A stretch of 64,000 nucleotides of DNA from Haloparvum alkalitolerans (GCF_050122995.1 NZ_JBNLIA010000012.1:1-64000), one strand, 5' to 3'. Counted from the first letter of the stretch, positions 33,922-42,488 are shown. Notes: generated by a model from the letters alone, not told the origin. A program made the numbers and translations.

Positions 33922-34074
33922 GGCGTTCGCCGCAGGCTCGGTCGCTCGCGCCGGAACGTACTTGATCCGGTGGGCACAACCTCCGCGTATGGTCCGCCGC
34001 CCTCCTCCACACGACGGCCCTCGAACGCTTCCGGCTCGGACGACTGACGGTCGCGGGACCTCGACGACATAAGG

Positions 34075-34605
34075 ATGCCCGGGACGCCCGATCCGGTGCT
34101 CGGGAGCGACGCGGCGACGCTCGTTGCGAGCGTGCTGCTCGCCGTCGCTACGACGGCCGCGGCCGCGTGGCGCGCGTCGGGCACGCAACGCGCGTCGCGA
34201 CCGCTCCGCACGGCGACCCTGCTCGGCGTCGCCCACGGCGCGGTCCTCGTCGGCGGCTGGGCGCTCGTGCGGACCGTCGCCGGCCGGTTCTGGACCGCGC
34301 CGACCGCGGCTCCCGGCGAGTTCCTGCTGGTCGTCGTCGGTGGACTGCTCGTGGTGACGCTGCAGGCGGCGGTGTCGCTCGGCTGGCTCGCGGCTCGGGG
34401 CGTCGTGAGCCCCACGGTCGGCCTCGCGGCCGCGACGGCGCTGGTCTGGTTCCTCATCCTGCGCGTCGGCGGCGAGAGTGATCCGCTCGGCCTGTACGCG
34501 CTGGCGTTTGGTCCGGTCGTCGTCGCCGCGCTCCTCGGACTGGGAGCCGCGGAGTGGGCGGTTCGGCGAGCACTCGACAGCGTCGAGAACGCCGGCGAAA
34601 CCTGA
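34075..34605 (+). CDS. Four-helix membrane protein, unknown
   Basis: 176-aa protein with about four hydrophobic segments (near 15-32, 47-66, 82-104 and 113-131, with a further weak one at 142-160). Loops carry Arg-rich and Thr-rich stretches. I recognise no conserved motif. It is convergent with the paa operon, 9 nt from the end of the zinc-ribbon gene. Probably a haloarchaeal hypothetical. Confidence 0.65.
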   Translation: MPGTPDPVLGSDAATLVASVLLAVATTAAAAWRASGTQRASRPLRTATLLGVAHGAVLVGGWALVRTVAGRFWTAPTAAPGEFLLVVVGGLLVVTLQAAVSLGWLAARGVVSPTVGLAAATALVWFLILRVGGESDPLGLYALAFGPVVVAALLGLGAAEWAVRRALDSVENAGET

Positions 34606-34614
34606 CGTCTGCCG

Positions 34615-34800
34615 CTACCCGAACCGCTCGAACGGCTCCTCGCAGTTCTCACAGAAATGCATCGAGCGACAGAGCCCCGGCCCCTTCGGGTGCTCCCTGT
34701 GCGTCTCGTCGGACCCGCAGTAGGGACAGACCGCCGGCTCTTCGTCCGCGTCGCCCGCGTCGCCGGCCGTCACGCTGGGGTCGCGGTCGCGCACGGTCAC
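34615..34800 (-). CDS. PaaD-type zinc ribbon protein (detached domain)
   Basis: 61-aa protein from a GTG at 34800 that overlaps the paaD stop by 4 nt (GTGA). It has CPYCGSDETHREHPKGPGLC followed by FCENCEEPFERFG: four Cys (CxxC...CxxC) plus the EPF-x-F ending that closes bacterial PaaD. In bacteria this ribbon is the C-terminal part of PaaD, whereas here it is a separate gene. It probably pairs with the DUF59 protein at 34797-35258 to mature the diiron epoxygenase. Confidence 0.8.
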   Translation of the reverse strand: MTVRDRDPSVTAGDAGDADEEPAVCPYCGSDETHREHPKGPGLCRSMHFCENCEEPFERFG

Positions 34801-35258
34801 ACGCTCAGACCGAACTCGCGGAGGTCCTCGCGACCGTCCGGAGTCACCATGTTCACGTTCCACTCCGGCGTGTAGCGGATCCGGACCTCGGCCTCGTGGA
34901 CGCCGGGCGCGGTCTCGGCGGCACAGCGCACGTCGTTCGTGAGCATGTCCTTGGCCGGACAGCCGGTGTAGGTCAGCGTCATCTCGACCGTACAGCGGTC
35001 GCCCTCGACCGTCACCTCGTAGATCAGGCCCAGGTCCACGACGCTGACGGGCATCTCGGGGTCCTCGACCTCGCGGAGCGCGTCCCACACGTCGGCCGCG
35101 ACGCCCTCGGCGCCCTCGCCGGTCTTGGGGTAGGAGTCGGGCGCCTCGCCGTCCTCGTAGCTGGTGTAGGCGCACGCCTCGCCGTCGGCCTCGCGCGCGG
35201 CGCTCGCCGCGTCCTCGCCGGGGTCCGCGCCGCCGCCGAGCGGGGCGTTCGCGGGCAT
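34797..35258 (-). CDS. paaD: Phenylacetate-CoA oxygenase assembly protein PaaD (DUF59 domain)
   Basis: 153 aa. The N-terminal 55 residues are an Ala/Glu-rich haloarchaeal extension. The MIP18/DUF59 domain (about 55-125) has VWDALREVEDPEMPVSVVDLGLIY, VEMTLTYTGCPAKDML with the conserved Cys, and VRIRYTPEWNVNMVTPDGREDL. It acts in Fe-S or diiron cofactor assembly for the phenylacetyl-CoA epoxygenase. The start overlaps the paaC stop by 1 nt. The zinc ribbon normally fused at the C-terminus is the next gene. Confidence 0.86.
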   Translation of the reverse strand: MPANAPLGGGADPGEDAASAAREADGEACAYTSYEDGEAPDSYPKTGEGAEGVAADVWDALREVEDPEMPVSVVDLGLIYEVTVEGDRCTVEMTLTYTGCPAKDMLTNDVRCAAETAPGVHEAEVRIRYTPEWNVNMVTPDGREDLREFGLSV

Positions 35259-36151
35259 CAGCTCACTTCCTCCGCACGGAGCCGAGCGGGGCGGTCGAAG
35301 TCGATCTCGTCGTGGGTCGCGGTGAACGCCTCGTAGAGCTCCGTCCACGCGTCGGTGTGGCTGCCGTCGCGGCCGCGGGCCGCCGGCCGCGGGGCCGCGT
35401 CCGGTTCGGGAACGGTCAGCCCGAGGGACTCGAGGTACGGGACCACGGTGTCGAGCCACTCCGCGCGCATGTCAGCGAGCGTCTCTCGGCGCACGCCGGC
35501 GTCGAGGATCGCCTCCTCGTTGGGTCCGGGCGCGAACAGCGAGAGCGCGTGCGGGAACAGCTCGTCGACCGCGGCGTCGAGCCGCTCGCGGGCGGTCTCG
35601 TCCTCCGCCAGCCGGTCGAGCCAGTTGGCGGCGTGCTCGCGGTGGTACTCCTCCTCGGAGAGCGCCTTGCCGACGCGGTCCGCGAGCGGCGCGTAGCTCG
35701 TCTCCACTAGGGCCTCCAGCCGGATGCGCTCGGCCACGTCGTAGAGGTAGCCGCGGACGACCGCGTTCCCCCACCCGTCGTCGTCGAACGGCCGCTCGGC
35801 GAGCGTGCTGTGGGTCCACTCGTCGGCCGGCTTCTCCCAGATGCACTCCGCCTCGGTGTAGCCCAGTTCCTGCAACAGGTCGTACCAGAGGCGGGCGTGG
35901 CCGAACTCGTCCTGCGCGACGTTCGCGAGCGCCAGGTCCGACTCCAGCGTCGGCGCGAATATCTGCCACTCGGTGAGCCGCTCGGCGTGGACGAACTCGT
36001 CGTCCGCGAGCCGGAACAGCTGCTCCTCGACCGCGATCTGCTGTTCGGCGCTGAGCGTGTCGCGGTCGAGGCTGCCGGCGGCGGGCGTCTCCTCCGGGAT
36101 CTCGTAGCCGCCGGCCGCGTCGTCCGTGGCACCGCGTGCGTTCTCAGTCAT
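35258..36151 (-). CDS. paaC: Phenylacetyl-CoA 1,2-epoxidase subunit PaaC
   Basis: 297-aa ferritin-like structural subunit. It has EEQLFRLADDEFVHAERLTEWQ, LANVAQDEFGHARLWYDLLQELG and SEEEYHREHAANWLDRLAEDE, as in PaaC, which pairs with PaaA and scaffolds the catalytic subunit. The start overlaps paaB by 8 nt, so translation is coupled. In the aerobic phenylacetate pathway the complex epoxidises the ring of phenylacetyl-CoA using O2 and NADPH. Confidence 0.9.
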   Translation of the reverse strand: MTENARGATDDAAGGYEIPEETPAAGSLDRDTLSAEQQIAVEEQLFRLADDEFVHAERLTEWQIFAPTLESDLALANVAQDEFGHARLWYDLLQELGYTEAECIWEKPADEWTHSTLAERPFDDDGWGNAVVRGYLYDVAERIRLEALVETSYAPLADRVGKALSEEEYHREHAANWLDRLAEDETARERLDAAVDELFPHALSLFAPGPNEEAILDAGVRRETLADMRAEWLDTVVPYLESLGLTVPEPDAAPRPAARGRDGSHTDAWTELYEAFTATHDEIDFDRPARLRAEEVS

Positions 36152-36482
36152 CGGCTTCCTCCATCGCCTCGCGGCGCTTGCGGGCGGCCTCGCGCTGTTC
36201 GGCCTCGCTGTCGGCGACCTCCTCCGCGAAGGAGGCGTCGATGTCGTTGTACGTCATCGCCCAGCGGTACGACTTGTCGGTGGTGCCGCCGAAGGCGGCG
36301 TCCTCGGCGTCCACTTCACCGATCTCCGGCTGCGGGACGACCCACAGGGAGTTCGTCTGCATCCGGCGAGCGTGCTGGATCTGCGCGAACTGCTTGGCCA
36401 TCTCGCGGTCCGGCGCGTGGACGTTGCCGACGTGTCTGTGGTAGTCGCCGGGCTCCTCCTGTCTGAACACTTCCCAGATCAT
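36144..36482 (-). CDS. paaB: Phenylacetyl-CoA 1,2-epoxidase subunit PaaB
   Basis: 112 aa, family length. It has WEVFRQEEPGDYHRHVGNVHAPDREMAKQFAQIQHARR and SLWVVPQPEIGEV, the hallmark PaaB sequence. This small non-catalytic subunit bridges PaaAC units. Its ATG is 2 nt past the paaA stop. The C-terminal 30 residues are a charged helix of Glu, Arg and Ala. Confidence 0.92.
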   Translation of the reverse strand: MIWEVFRQEEPGDYHRHVGNVHAPDREMAKQFAQIQHARRMQTNSLWVVPQPEIGEVDAEDAAFGGTTDKSYRWAMTYNDIDASFAEEVADSEAEQREAARKRREAMEEADD

Positions 36483-36484
36483 GG

Positions 36485-37438
36485 TCAGTCGGCCGCCTCC
36501 CCGGTCGCGACGCCGGTCGCCTCGGACTCCCAGGAGTCGAGCGCGTCACGCACCCACTCGACCGCCTCCTGTCGGCGGCGCCGGGAGCCGATCTGCTCTT
36601 TGCTGCCCGGGTACTCGTTCTTGGAGATGGTCCAGAACTCGTCCCAGTCGAGCTCGTCGTAGGCGAGTTCGTAGCGGCCGGACTCCTCGTCGTACTCGAT
36701 CCGGGGCGTGTCCGGGATCTCCAGGCCGTACTTCTCGGCCTTCGGGATGTACATGTTGAGGAACGACTGGCGGAGCTCGTCGTTCGTCGCGGTCTTGAGC
36801 CCCACGTCCTGCGCGAAGTCGTTGTGGTGGCTCTCGTCGTTCGGCGGGCCGAAGAACTGGATGATGCGGGGCCACCACACCTCGAACGTCTCCTGGGTGC
36901 GCTCCTGGGTCGCTTTCGAGCCGGACATTAGCTCGCGGAGGATCGACTCGCCGTGTTTGACGTGGAACCCCTCCTCGAAGCAGACCTTGTCCATCGCGTG
37001 GGCGTAGGGGGTCCAGGAGGTGGACTTCAGCGTCGCCTGCCGGCGCATCGCGCCGCCGTCGACGAAGAAGTCGATCATCGGCGCCTCGTACCAGGTGTCG
37101 ACCGGGTAGTGGAAGCAGTTGAGGAACTTCCCCTCCCCGTTCGCCAGTTCGTCGAGCATCTCGTCGCGCGTCTTCACGCCGAGCGTCTCCGCGGCGCGGT
37201 AGAGCAGCTGCGCGTGGCCGATCTCGTCTTGCACCTTCGCGGTGTTGGCGAGCTTCCGGTCCAGCGACGGCGCCTTCCGCGTGAACTCCTTGTCGAGGTA
37301 GCCGCCCATGACCTCGGAGTTGGCGTGGAACTGGATCATCCGGGTCGCCGCTTTCCGATACTCCTCGGGCATGTCGTCGCCCGGACCGAACTGCCGCGGT
37401 CCGGCGCGGTCCTTCACTGTCTCGAGGTCCATAATCAT
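36485..37438 (-). CDS. paaA: Phenylacetyl-CoA 1,2-epoxidase catalytic subunit PaaA
   Basis: 317-aa diiron oxygenase subunit. Ligand motifs are TAKVQDEIGHAQLLYRAAE (E-x2-H) in the first half and CFEEGFHVKHGESILREL (E-x2-H) in the second. QFGPGDDMPEEYRKAATRMIQFHANSE is the conserved N-terminus, and ELDWDEFWTISKNEYPG is near the end. The start is ATG at 37438 (or the in-frame ATG at 37432). First gene of paaABCD plus zinc ribbon, divergent from a Bat-type regulator 80 nt away. The PaaE reductase and later paa genes are not in the window. Confidence 0.93.
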   Translation of the reverse strand: MIMDLETVKDRAGPRQFGPGDDMPEEYRKAATRMIQFHANSEVMGGYLDKEFTRKAPSLDRKLANTAKVQDEIGHAQLLYRAAETLGVKTRDEMLDELANGEGKFLNCFHYPVDTWYEAPMIDFFVDGGAMRRQATLKSTSWTPYAHAMDKVCFEEGFHVKHGESILRELMSGSKATQERTQETFEVWWPRIIQFFGPPNDESHHNDFAQDVGLKTATNDELRQSFLNMYIPKAEKYGLEIPDTPRIEYDEESGRYELAYDELDWDEFWTISKNEYPGSKEQIGSRRRRQEAVEWVRDALDSWESEATGVATGEAAD

Positions 37439-37487
37439 TCTTCGGTACGGAGCCACACCACTTTTCGATTCGGCAGTCCATGAGCGG

Positions 37488-37499
37488 CTTTTATATACT
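37488..37499 (+). promoter_or_regulatory. TATA box of the Bat-type regulator
   Basis: CTTTTATATACT is centred about 25 nt before the GTG at 37519. It lies inside the longer in-frame reading that starts at 37480, so that upstream ATG cannot be the start of a transcript made from this promoter. Confidence 0.65.
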
Positions 37500-37518
37500 C
37501 GCGGCCGAACGTGTGCCC

Positions 37519-38160
37519 GTGATCGACGAGTGCCTGATCGCGGAGTTCCGCGTGGAGGGCGACGACTGTCCGCTCGCGCGCGCCTCCGCGACCGCGGACG
37601 CCGCGGTGTCCGCGGAGCCGCCACAGCTCCGCTCGGACGGGAACGTCCTCCTGCAGTTCACCGCGCCCGCGGACGCCGGTATCGCCCCCGTCCTCGACGC
37701 GGACGACGACATCAGGTACCTCCACGTCGCGAACGCGGGCGACCGCGACAACTTCCGATGTCTGTCGAAACACCCCTGCGTCGTCCACGACCTCGTCGAC
37801 GAGGGGTTCCTCGTCGAGTCGATGCGCTACGACCGCGGCGCGGCGACGATGACCGGCGCGGTCGTCGGCCACGACGTGTTACAGGGCGTGATGGAGCGCG
37901 CCGCGGAGACGGTGGGCGTGACGCTCCGCAAGCTCCAGCCGCTCGCGACCGAGGAGGCCGACGCTATCGGCCGCGGCTACGGGTTGACGCCCGCACAGGA
38001 GGCGGCGATCCGGACCGCCCACGAAATGGGCTACTTCGCGATTCCGAAGGCCTGCTCGGCCGCGGACGTGGCCGACGAACTGGGGATCAGCAAGTCCGCG
38101 TTTCTGGAGCGTCTGCGGCGCGGACAGGACGCGCTGTTCGAGGCGTTGCTGGCGCGGTGA
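37519..38160 (+). CDS. Bat-type HTH transcriptional regulator
   Basis: 213 aa from the GTG at 37519. The C-terminal HTH_10 (about 155-210) has LTPAQEAAIRTAHEMGYFAIP and ADVADELGISKSAFLERLRRGQ. The N-terminal domain has MIDECLIAEFRVEGDDCPLA and NFRCLSKHPCVVHDLVDEG, with three Cys. An ATG at 37480 is in frame but would lie upstream of the TATA box, so the GTG is preferred. Divergence from paaA makes it the candidate regulator of the phenylacetyl-CoA epoxygenase operon. Confidence 0.88.
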   Translation: MIDECLIAEFRVEGDDCPLARASATADAAVSAEPPQLRSDGNVLLQFTAPADAGIAPVLDADDDIRYLHVANAGDRDNFRCLSKHPCVVHDLVDEGFLVESMRYDRGAATMTGAVVGHDVLQGVMERAAETVGVTLRKLQPLATEEADAIGRGYGLTPAQEAAIRTAHEMGYFAIPKACSAADVADELGISKSAFLERLRRGQDALFEALLAR

Positions 38161-38226
38161 GGGAGTTCGAGCGCGCCAAGTGTGTCACCACACTAGGCTT
38201 ATGTCGCTCCGACGCGAAGTGAGGAT

Positions 38227-38472
38227 ATGGGCAGCGACAGCGTGGACGCCGAAAGCAAGGTGTCCGGCAACCAGGCGAACATTCCCGCCGCGATCCGGCG
38301 GGAGCTGGACATCGACGACGGCGATCACCTCCGCTGGAGCCTCTCGGACGACGGCGCCGTCCGCGTGGAGATCGTCCGCCAGCGGTCGGGAACGTTCGCC
38401 GAGTTCGACGGGTACTCGGGCGAATCGGAGACCGACGTCGTCGCAGAGCACGACGCGTGGGGCGTCGAGTGA
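38227..38472 (+). CDS. AbrB/SpoVT-type antitoxin (VapB-like)
   Basis: 81-aa swapped-hairpin DNA-binding protein. AESKVSGNQANIPAAIRRELDIDDGDHLRW is the AbrB/MazE signature, and the C-terminal tail (TFAEFDGYSGESETDVVAEHDAWGVE) is acidic and would wrap the toxin. It ends with TGA immediately before the toxin ATG. In VapBC-type modules the antitoxin neutralises the toxin and represses the promoter. Confidence 0.88.
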   Translation: MGSDSVDAESKVSGNQANIPAAIRRELDIDDGDHLRWSLSDDGAVRVEIVRQRSGTFAEFDGYSGESETDVVAEHDAWGVE

Positions 38473-38907
38473 ATGCCGCGAGCGCTCGTCGACACCTCCG
38501 TACTGTACGCTGCCGCGTATCGGCGTGACCGACATCACGAGCGTGCGCTGCCGATCCTCCGCGGCATCGACAGCGGAGACCTCCCGGAGGCCGTGATCCT
38601 CGACTACGTGCTCGCGGAAACGCTGAACGGATTGACGACGAACGCCGGACACGACGCCGCGGTCGACTTTCTGGACCGACTGGAGGAGAACCGGCGGTTC
38701 CACGTCGAGTCCCTCTCGACCGAGGGATTTGCACGGGCGAAGTCGCTGTTCCGCGAGCGTCGGAAGCTCTCGTTGGTGGACGCGAGCCTCGCGGCGTACG
38801 CGGACGAACGAAAGACGACGTACCTCTACGCGTTCGACGACGACTTCGACTCCGTCGATCGGTTGTCGCGTCTGGACACGCCGACGAACCCGTACTCGCC
38901 CGACTGA
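38473..38907 (+). CDS. PIN domain toxin (VapC-like)
   Basis: 144-aa PIN domain ribonuclease. The acidic site is intact: Asp7 in ALVDTSVLYAAAYRRD, Glu in DYVLAETLNGL, Asp in SLVDASLAAYA and Asp in FDDDFDSVDRL. VapC toxins cleave RNA, often tRNA or rRNA. It directly abuts the antitoxin gene with no gap, so the two are co-transcribed. No promoter is visible between them. Confidence 0.9.
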   Translation: MPRALVDTSVLYAAAYRRDRHHERALPILRGIDSGDLPEAVILDYVLAETLNGLTTNAGHDAAVDFLDRLEENRRFHVESLSTEGFARAKSLFRERRKLSLVDASLAAYADERKTTYLYAFDDDFDSVDRLSRLDTPTNPYSPD

Positions 38908-38952
38908 CTCGCCCTCCTCGGGAGCGAAACGGCGTGCGCATTCCGACGCCGA

Positions 38953-39888
38953 TCAGGTCGACAGCGGCGGCAGCGCCGCCTCGATCTCCTCGCGGCGGTC
39001 CTCCAGCCACTCGGGCAGGACGAGTTCCTCGCCGAGCGCGTCGAGGGGTTCGTCGACCGCGTAGCCCGGGGACTTCGTGGCGAACTCGAAGAGGACGCCG
39101 CCCTGGGTCCGCGCGTACACCGACCTGAACCACTTGCGGTCGATGATCTCCGTGGGCCGAAGGCCCTGCCCCTGCAGGACCTCGCGCCATTCCGCCTGCT
39201 CGTCGTCGTCGACCTGGAACGCGACGTGATGGACCGTCCCCGCGCCGGGGCGACCCTGCGGCGCGTTCGGGTCCGTTTCGAGGTCGACGACGTAGCCGCG
39301 GTCGCCGTCCGCCTCGAAGCGCGTGCGGTGCTGGTCGGGGTCCTCGGCGGCCCGCTCGAAGCCCATCTCCTCCAGCAGGGCCGCGGTCGGGTCGACGCTC
39401 CCCAGCGCCAGCGTCACGCCGAAGAAGCCGCGGATCGCGTGCTCCTCCGGCACCGGGCTCTCGGGCAGGTTCGGCTCGGGGGCGTCCGCGCGGCCGACGA
39501 GTTCCAGCGGGAGGCCGTCGGGGTCCTCAAACGCGACGACGGGGTCGCCGAACCGCTCGAAGGTGGAGACGGCGTCGACCTCGTCGGCCGCCTCGAGCCG
39601 GTCGACCCAGAAGTCGACCGCGTCAGCCGGGATCAGGAACGCGACGGTCCGGGCCTGGCCGCTCCCGACGCGGCCGGGACGGGCGTCCTCGTAGGGGAAG
39701 AACGTCATGCTCGTGCCGGGGCTCCCCTCGTGGTCGGCGTAGAAGAGGTGATAGACGCCGACGTCGTCCTGGTTGACGCTGCGCTTGACCATGCGGAGCC
39801 CGAGCGTCTCGGTGTAGAACGCGTGGTTCCGACCGGGATCGCTCCCGATGGCGGTGACGTGGTGGATGCCGGGTGTCGGGTCGACCAT
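38953..39888 (-). CDS. VOC family ring-cleaving dioxygenase-like protein
   Basis: 311-aa protein with two glyoxalase/bleomycin-resistance (VOC) modules. Metal ligands are His in GIHHVTAIGSDPGRNHAFY, His in TVHHVAFQVDDDEQAEW, and Glu in GGVLFEFATKSPGY. It resembles bacterial MhqO/LinE-type (hydroquinone or thiol-conjugate) dioxygenases. The proximity to paa genes hints at aromatic metabolism, but the protein is widespread and the substrate is not assigned. Confidence 0.86.
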   Translation of the reverse strand: MVDPTPGIHHVTAIGSDPGRNHAFYTETLGLRMVKRSVNQDDVGVYHLFYADHEGSPGTSMTFFPYEDARPGRVGSGQARTVAFLIPADAVDFWVDRLEAADEVDAVSTFERFGDPVVAFEDPDGLPLELVGRADAPEPNLPESPVPEEHAIRGFFGVTLALGSVDPTAALLEEMGFERAAEDPDQHRTRFEADGDRGYVVDLETDPNAPQGRPGAGTVHHVAFQVDDDEQAEWREVLQGQGLRPTEIIDRKWFRSVYARTQGGVLFEFATKSPGYAVDEPLDALGEELVLPEWLEDRREEIEAALPPLST

Positions 39889-39980
39889 ATCGGGGGGACG
39901 CCCGCGGGGCGGTTAATCGTGGCGGCGGCCACCGCTCATCCAGATCGATCCGCCGGCGGGGCGGGCGGGACGGCGCCGCC

Positions 39981-41483
39981 TCAACACTCCCGCTCGACCA
40001 CCTCGACGGCCGTCGGTTCCCCGCGCGGTTCGCCGAGAGCGACGTCGACGTAGACGAACGAGACAGTGACGCGCTCGACCGGCTCGTCGCCGGCGGCGGC
40101 CGCGCGCTCACAGAGGTACGCGCCCAGGCGCGCGTCGCGGTCGTCCGCGGGATCGGCGGGCATCGCGGCGAGGTACTTCCGCCAGCGCGCGCTCGGATAC
40201 GCGCGGGCGTCGCTCGGCGTCCGGTTCCTCGCCACGGGGTCGCCGTGCAGCGCGTCGCGGGCGCCGCCGTCGGCGGTCTCCGCCGTCGCGAGCACGAGCG
40301 AGGCGGTGTTCGGCGGGTTCGGCGCGAACATGTCCCAGCGGTTCTCCGTCGGGTCCGCGGCGTCGGCCACCGGGGCCGGTGCGGCGACGAGCCCGAGCGC
40401 CATCGCGTTCCACGCCAGCAGCGACACCAGCAGGACCGCGGCGATCCCCTCCGGAAGCCGGCGGCGCACGCGTCCGGGCCCCGACCGGTCGCGGAGCGGT
40501 CCCGGAACCGCCGGGAGGCCGGCCGCGACCGCGGCGCTCCCGGCGGCGGCCGCCCCGCGGAGTCGCTCCGCCGGGCCTTCGAGGGAATGCCCGATCGCAT
40601 CCCAGACGCGCGGGGGGAAGAACGGCAGCAGGGCGGCGACCGACACCAGCGGGAACACGCCGATCGCGAGCGTGAGCGCCATCGACAGGTGCGCGGCGAC
40701 GAACGCGCCCGCCAGCGCCGTGCGGGCCCGGCCCGCGAACAGGAGGAGCAGCGGCGACGTCAGCACCAGGCCGAGCCACGCGTAGGTCCCGACGGTCAGG
40801 AGTCCGTCGGCCCCGGCGAGTGCGCCGCCCAGCGGCCCGTACAGGTGCTCGAGCCGGAACACCTGCGGGACAGCGGTCCCGCCCGGCCAGGCGTCGCCGC
40901 GGAGTTTGACGAGCCCGTTCGAGAGGTACAGGACGACGACGAACGTCAACAGAAGCGCCGGCGCGAACCCCGTGACGCGGTCGACCTCGGATGCGCCCCC
41001 GTCTCGGTCCCCGCTCCGCCGTCCGTCTCGCCGGGTCCGGCGGACCGCGTCGACGGACCAGCGCCGGCCGAGGGGGAGCAGGCACGCGAGCGCGAGCAGT
41101 TGCCACAGCAGCGTGTCGCCGGCGTTGAGAACGAGGGGGTTCCGCGCCTGTAGCGACGCCACGAGCACGAGCGAGAGCAGGGCGGCGGCCCGCGTGCGGT
41201 ACCCGACCGCGAGCGACGCGGCGACCGCGGCCGCGAGGAGGAACAGGAGCGCGACGGCCCATCCCTCCCCGGACACCGCGTGGAGCGAGTAACGGGAGAA
41301 GACGGGGTACAGCTCCGCGAGCGTCGACCGCGGGAGCACGCCCTCGTCGGTGTAGAAGGCCGTCAGTCCCCGACTTCGCAGCGCCAGGTCGACGATCAGG
41401 ACCGTCCCCAACGCGATCCGAAACGCCGCGAGTCCGCGCGCGTCCGCTCCGAGGCGCGCGCCCAGGTGCTCGCGGACGGTCAT
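39981..41483 (-). CDS. HTTM domain membrane protein
   Basis: 500-aa integral membrane protein. The N-terminal HTTM (vitamin K-dependent carboxylase-related) domain has RLGADARGLAAFRIALGTVLIVDLALR and RYSLHAVSGEGWAVALLFLLAA, with about eight or nine hydrophobic segments up to residue 390, then an extracytoplasmic C-terminal domain (ENRWDMFAPNPPNTASLVLATAETADGG, RWRKYLAAMPADPADDRDARLGAYLCERA). Haloarchaeal members are uncharacterised. It stands alone. Confidence 0.86.
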   Translation of the reverse strand: MTVREHLGARLGADARGLAAFRIALGTVLIVDLALRSRGLTAFYTDEGVLPRSTLAELYPVFSRYSLHAVSGEGWAVALLFLLAAAVAASLAVGYRTRAAALLSLVLVASLQARNPLVLNAGDTLLWQLLALACLLPLGRRWSVDAVRRTRRDGRRSGDRDGGASEVDRVTGFAPALLLTFVVVLYLSNGLVKLRGDAWPGGTAVPQVFRLEHLYGPLGGALAGADGLLTVGTYAWLGLVLTSPLLLLFAGRARTALAGAFVAAHLSMALTLAIGVFPLVSVAALLPFFPPRVWDAIGHSLEGPAERLRGAAAAGSAAVAAGLPAVPGPLRDRSGPGRVRRRLPEGIAAVLLVSLLAWNAMALGLVAAPAPVADAADPTENRWDMFAPNPPNTASLVLATAETADGGARDALHGDPVARNRTPSDARAYPSARWRKYLAAMPADPADDRDARLGAYLCERAAAAGDEPVERVTVSFVYVDVALGEPRGEPTAVEVVEREC

Positions 41484-41625
41484 TGCTGTTACAGGGTCTC
41501 CCGCTGGCGCGGATAGGTTTTGTGGAGCGGCGGCCGGCCTTTCCTATCGGGGGTCGACGCTCGGATCAGCGGGACGCTCCGACGCCTTCGACGGACCTTT
41601 GACCGCGAGTCTCCACCCGTGGCAC

Positions 41626-41793
41626 ATGCTCGACGCACTCGCTGGATCGCTTTTGCACGTCGGTACCGAACACCCGGACGCGCTGTGGATCGCCGCCGTT
41701 GGGGTCGCGACCTTCGCCGCCGGCCTCGGGGCGGGGCTGCTCGCGCGCGGACGCCGCGACGACGCGACCACGGACGCCAAGGCTGAGAGCTAA
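41626..41793 (+). CDS. Small single-pass membrane protein
   Basis: 55 aa from the ATG at 41626 (a TTG at 41599 would add nine residues). One hydrophobic helix (about 21-40, LWIAAVGVATFAAGLGAGLLA) precedes a basic RGRRDD and an acidic tail. It is 83 nt upstream of and co-directional with the cytidylate kinase. No family is recognised. Confidence 0.5.
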   Translation: MLDALAGSLLHVGTEHPDALWIAAVGVATFAAGLGAGLLARGRRDDATTDAKAES

Positions 41794-41876
41794 CCGGGGA
41801 CGCGATTTTCCGGACGGCCCCGACTCCGGACGAAGCCCCTCATCTTTTGACGGCGTCCGTCGAAGGCGGAAACGTC

Positions 41877-42488
41877 ATGGCGCCCTCGAACGCGGCCGAC
41901 CGCCGGATCGACAGCAACCTGTTCGTCACGGTGTCGGGGCCGCCGGGTTGCGGCGCGACGACGCTCTCGGAGGCGCTCGCGGACGCAATGGACTGCGGCT
42001 GCGTCTCCGGCGGCGACATCTTCCGTGAGATCGCCGCCGACCGCGACATGAGCCTCTCCCAACTCGTCGCGAAGGCGGGCGAGACCGACGAGATCGACCG
42101 CGCGCTCGACCGACGACTCCAGACCATCGCCGAGAAATGGGGGGCCGCGAACCGGGCGTTCGTGCTCGAGTCCCGGCTGGCGGGGTGGCTGGCGGGCAAC
42201 CGCGCCGACCTCCGGATCCGACTGGACGCGCCCGAGGAGGTCCGACTCCAGCGAACCGAGGACCGCGAGGAGTGGGCCGCCGAGATGCAGGTGCGCGAGG
42301 TGATCGAGAAGCAGCGCTACGAGTCCTACTACGGCATCGACCTCGACGACCAGTCCTTCTACGACCTGACGATAAACACCGGGCGCTGGACGCCGGAGTC
42401 GACCGTGGAGGTCGTCCTGACGGCCATCGAGCAGTACGAACCGGAGCTCGACGAGGGCGCCTTTCCGACCCCGGACCTGGACGTCTGA
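41877..42488 (+). CDS. cmk: Cytidylate kinase (archaeal type)
   Basis: 203-aa nucleoside monophosphate kinase. The P-loop is GPPGCGATT (21-29), lacking the usual Lys, as is normal for archaeal Cmk (GPPGSGTT type). It has GCVSGGDIFREIAADRDM, the substrate segment FVLESRLAGWLAG, the LID-like RLQRTEDREEW and YESYYGIDLDDQSFYDLTINTGRW. It phosphorylates CMP/dCMP with ATP. The upstream in-frame start at 41847 would add ten residues, and 41877 matches the family better. Confidence 0.86.
   Translation: MAPSNAADRRIDSNLFVTVSGPPGCGATTLSEALADAMDCGCVSGGDIFREIAADRDMSLSQLVAKAGETDEIDRALDRRLQTIAEKWGAANRAFVLESRLAGWLAGNRADLRIRLDAPEEVRLQRTEDREEWAAEMQVREVIEKQRYESYYGIDLDDQSFYDLTINTGRWTPESTVEVVLTAIEQYEPELDEGAFPTPDLDV

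Noticed and set aside
33989..34072. 27-codon ORF before the membrane protein at 34075
   Set aside because: Composition is Pro/Arg/Thr-rich, with no family or promoter evidence beyond proximity.
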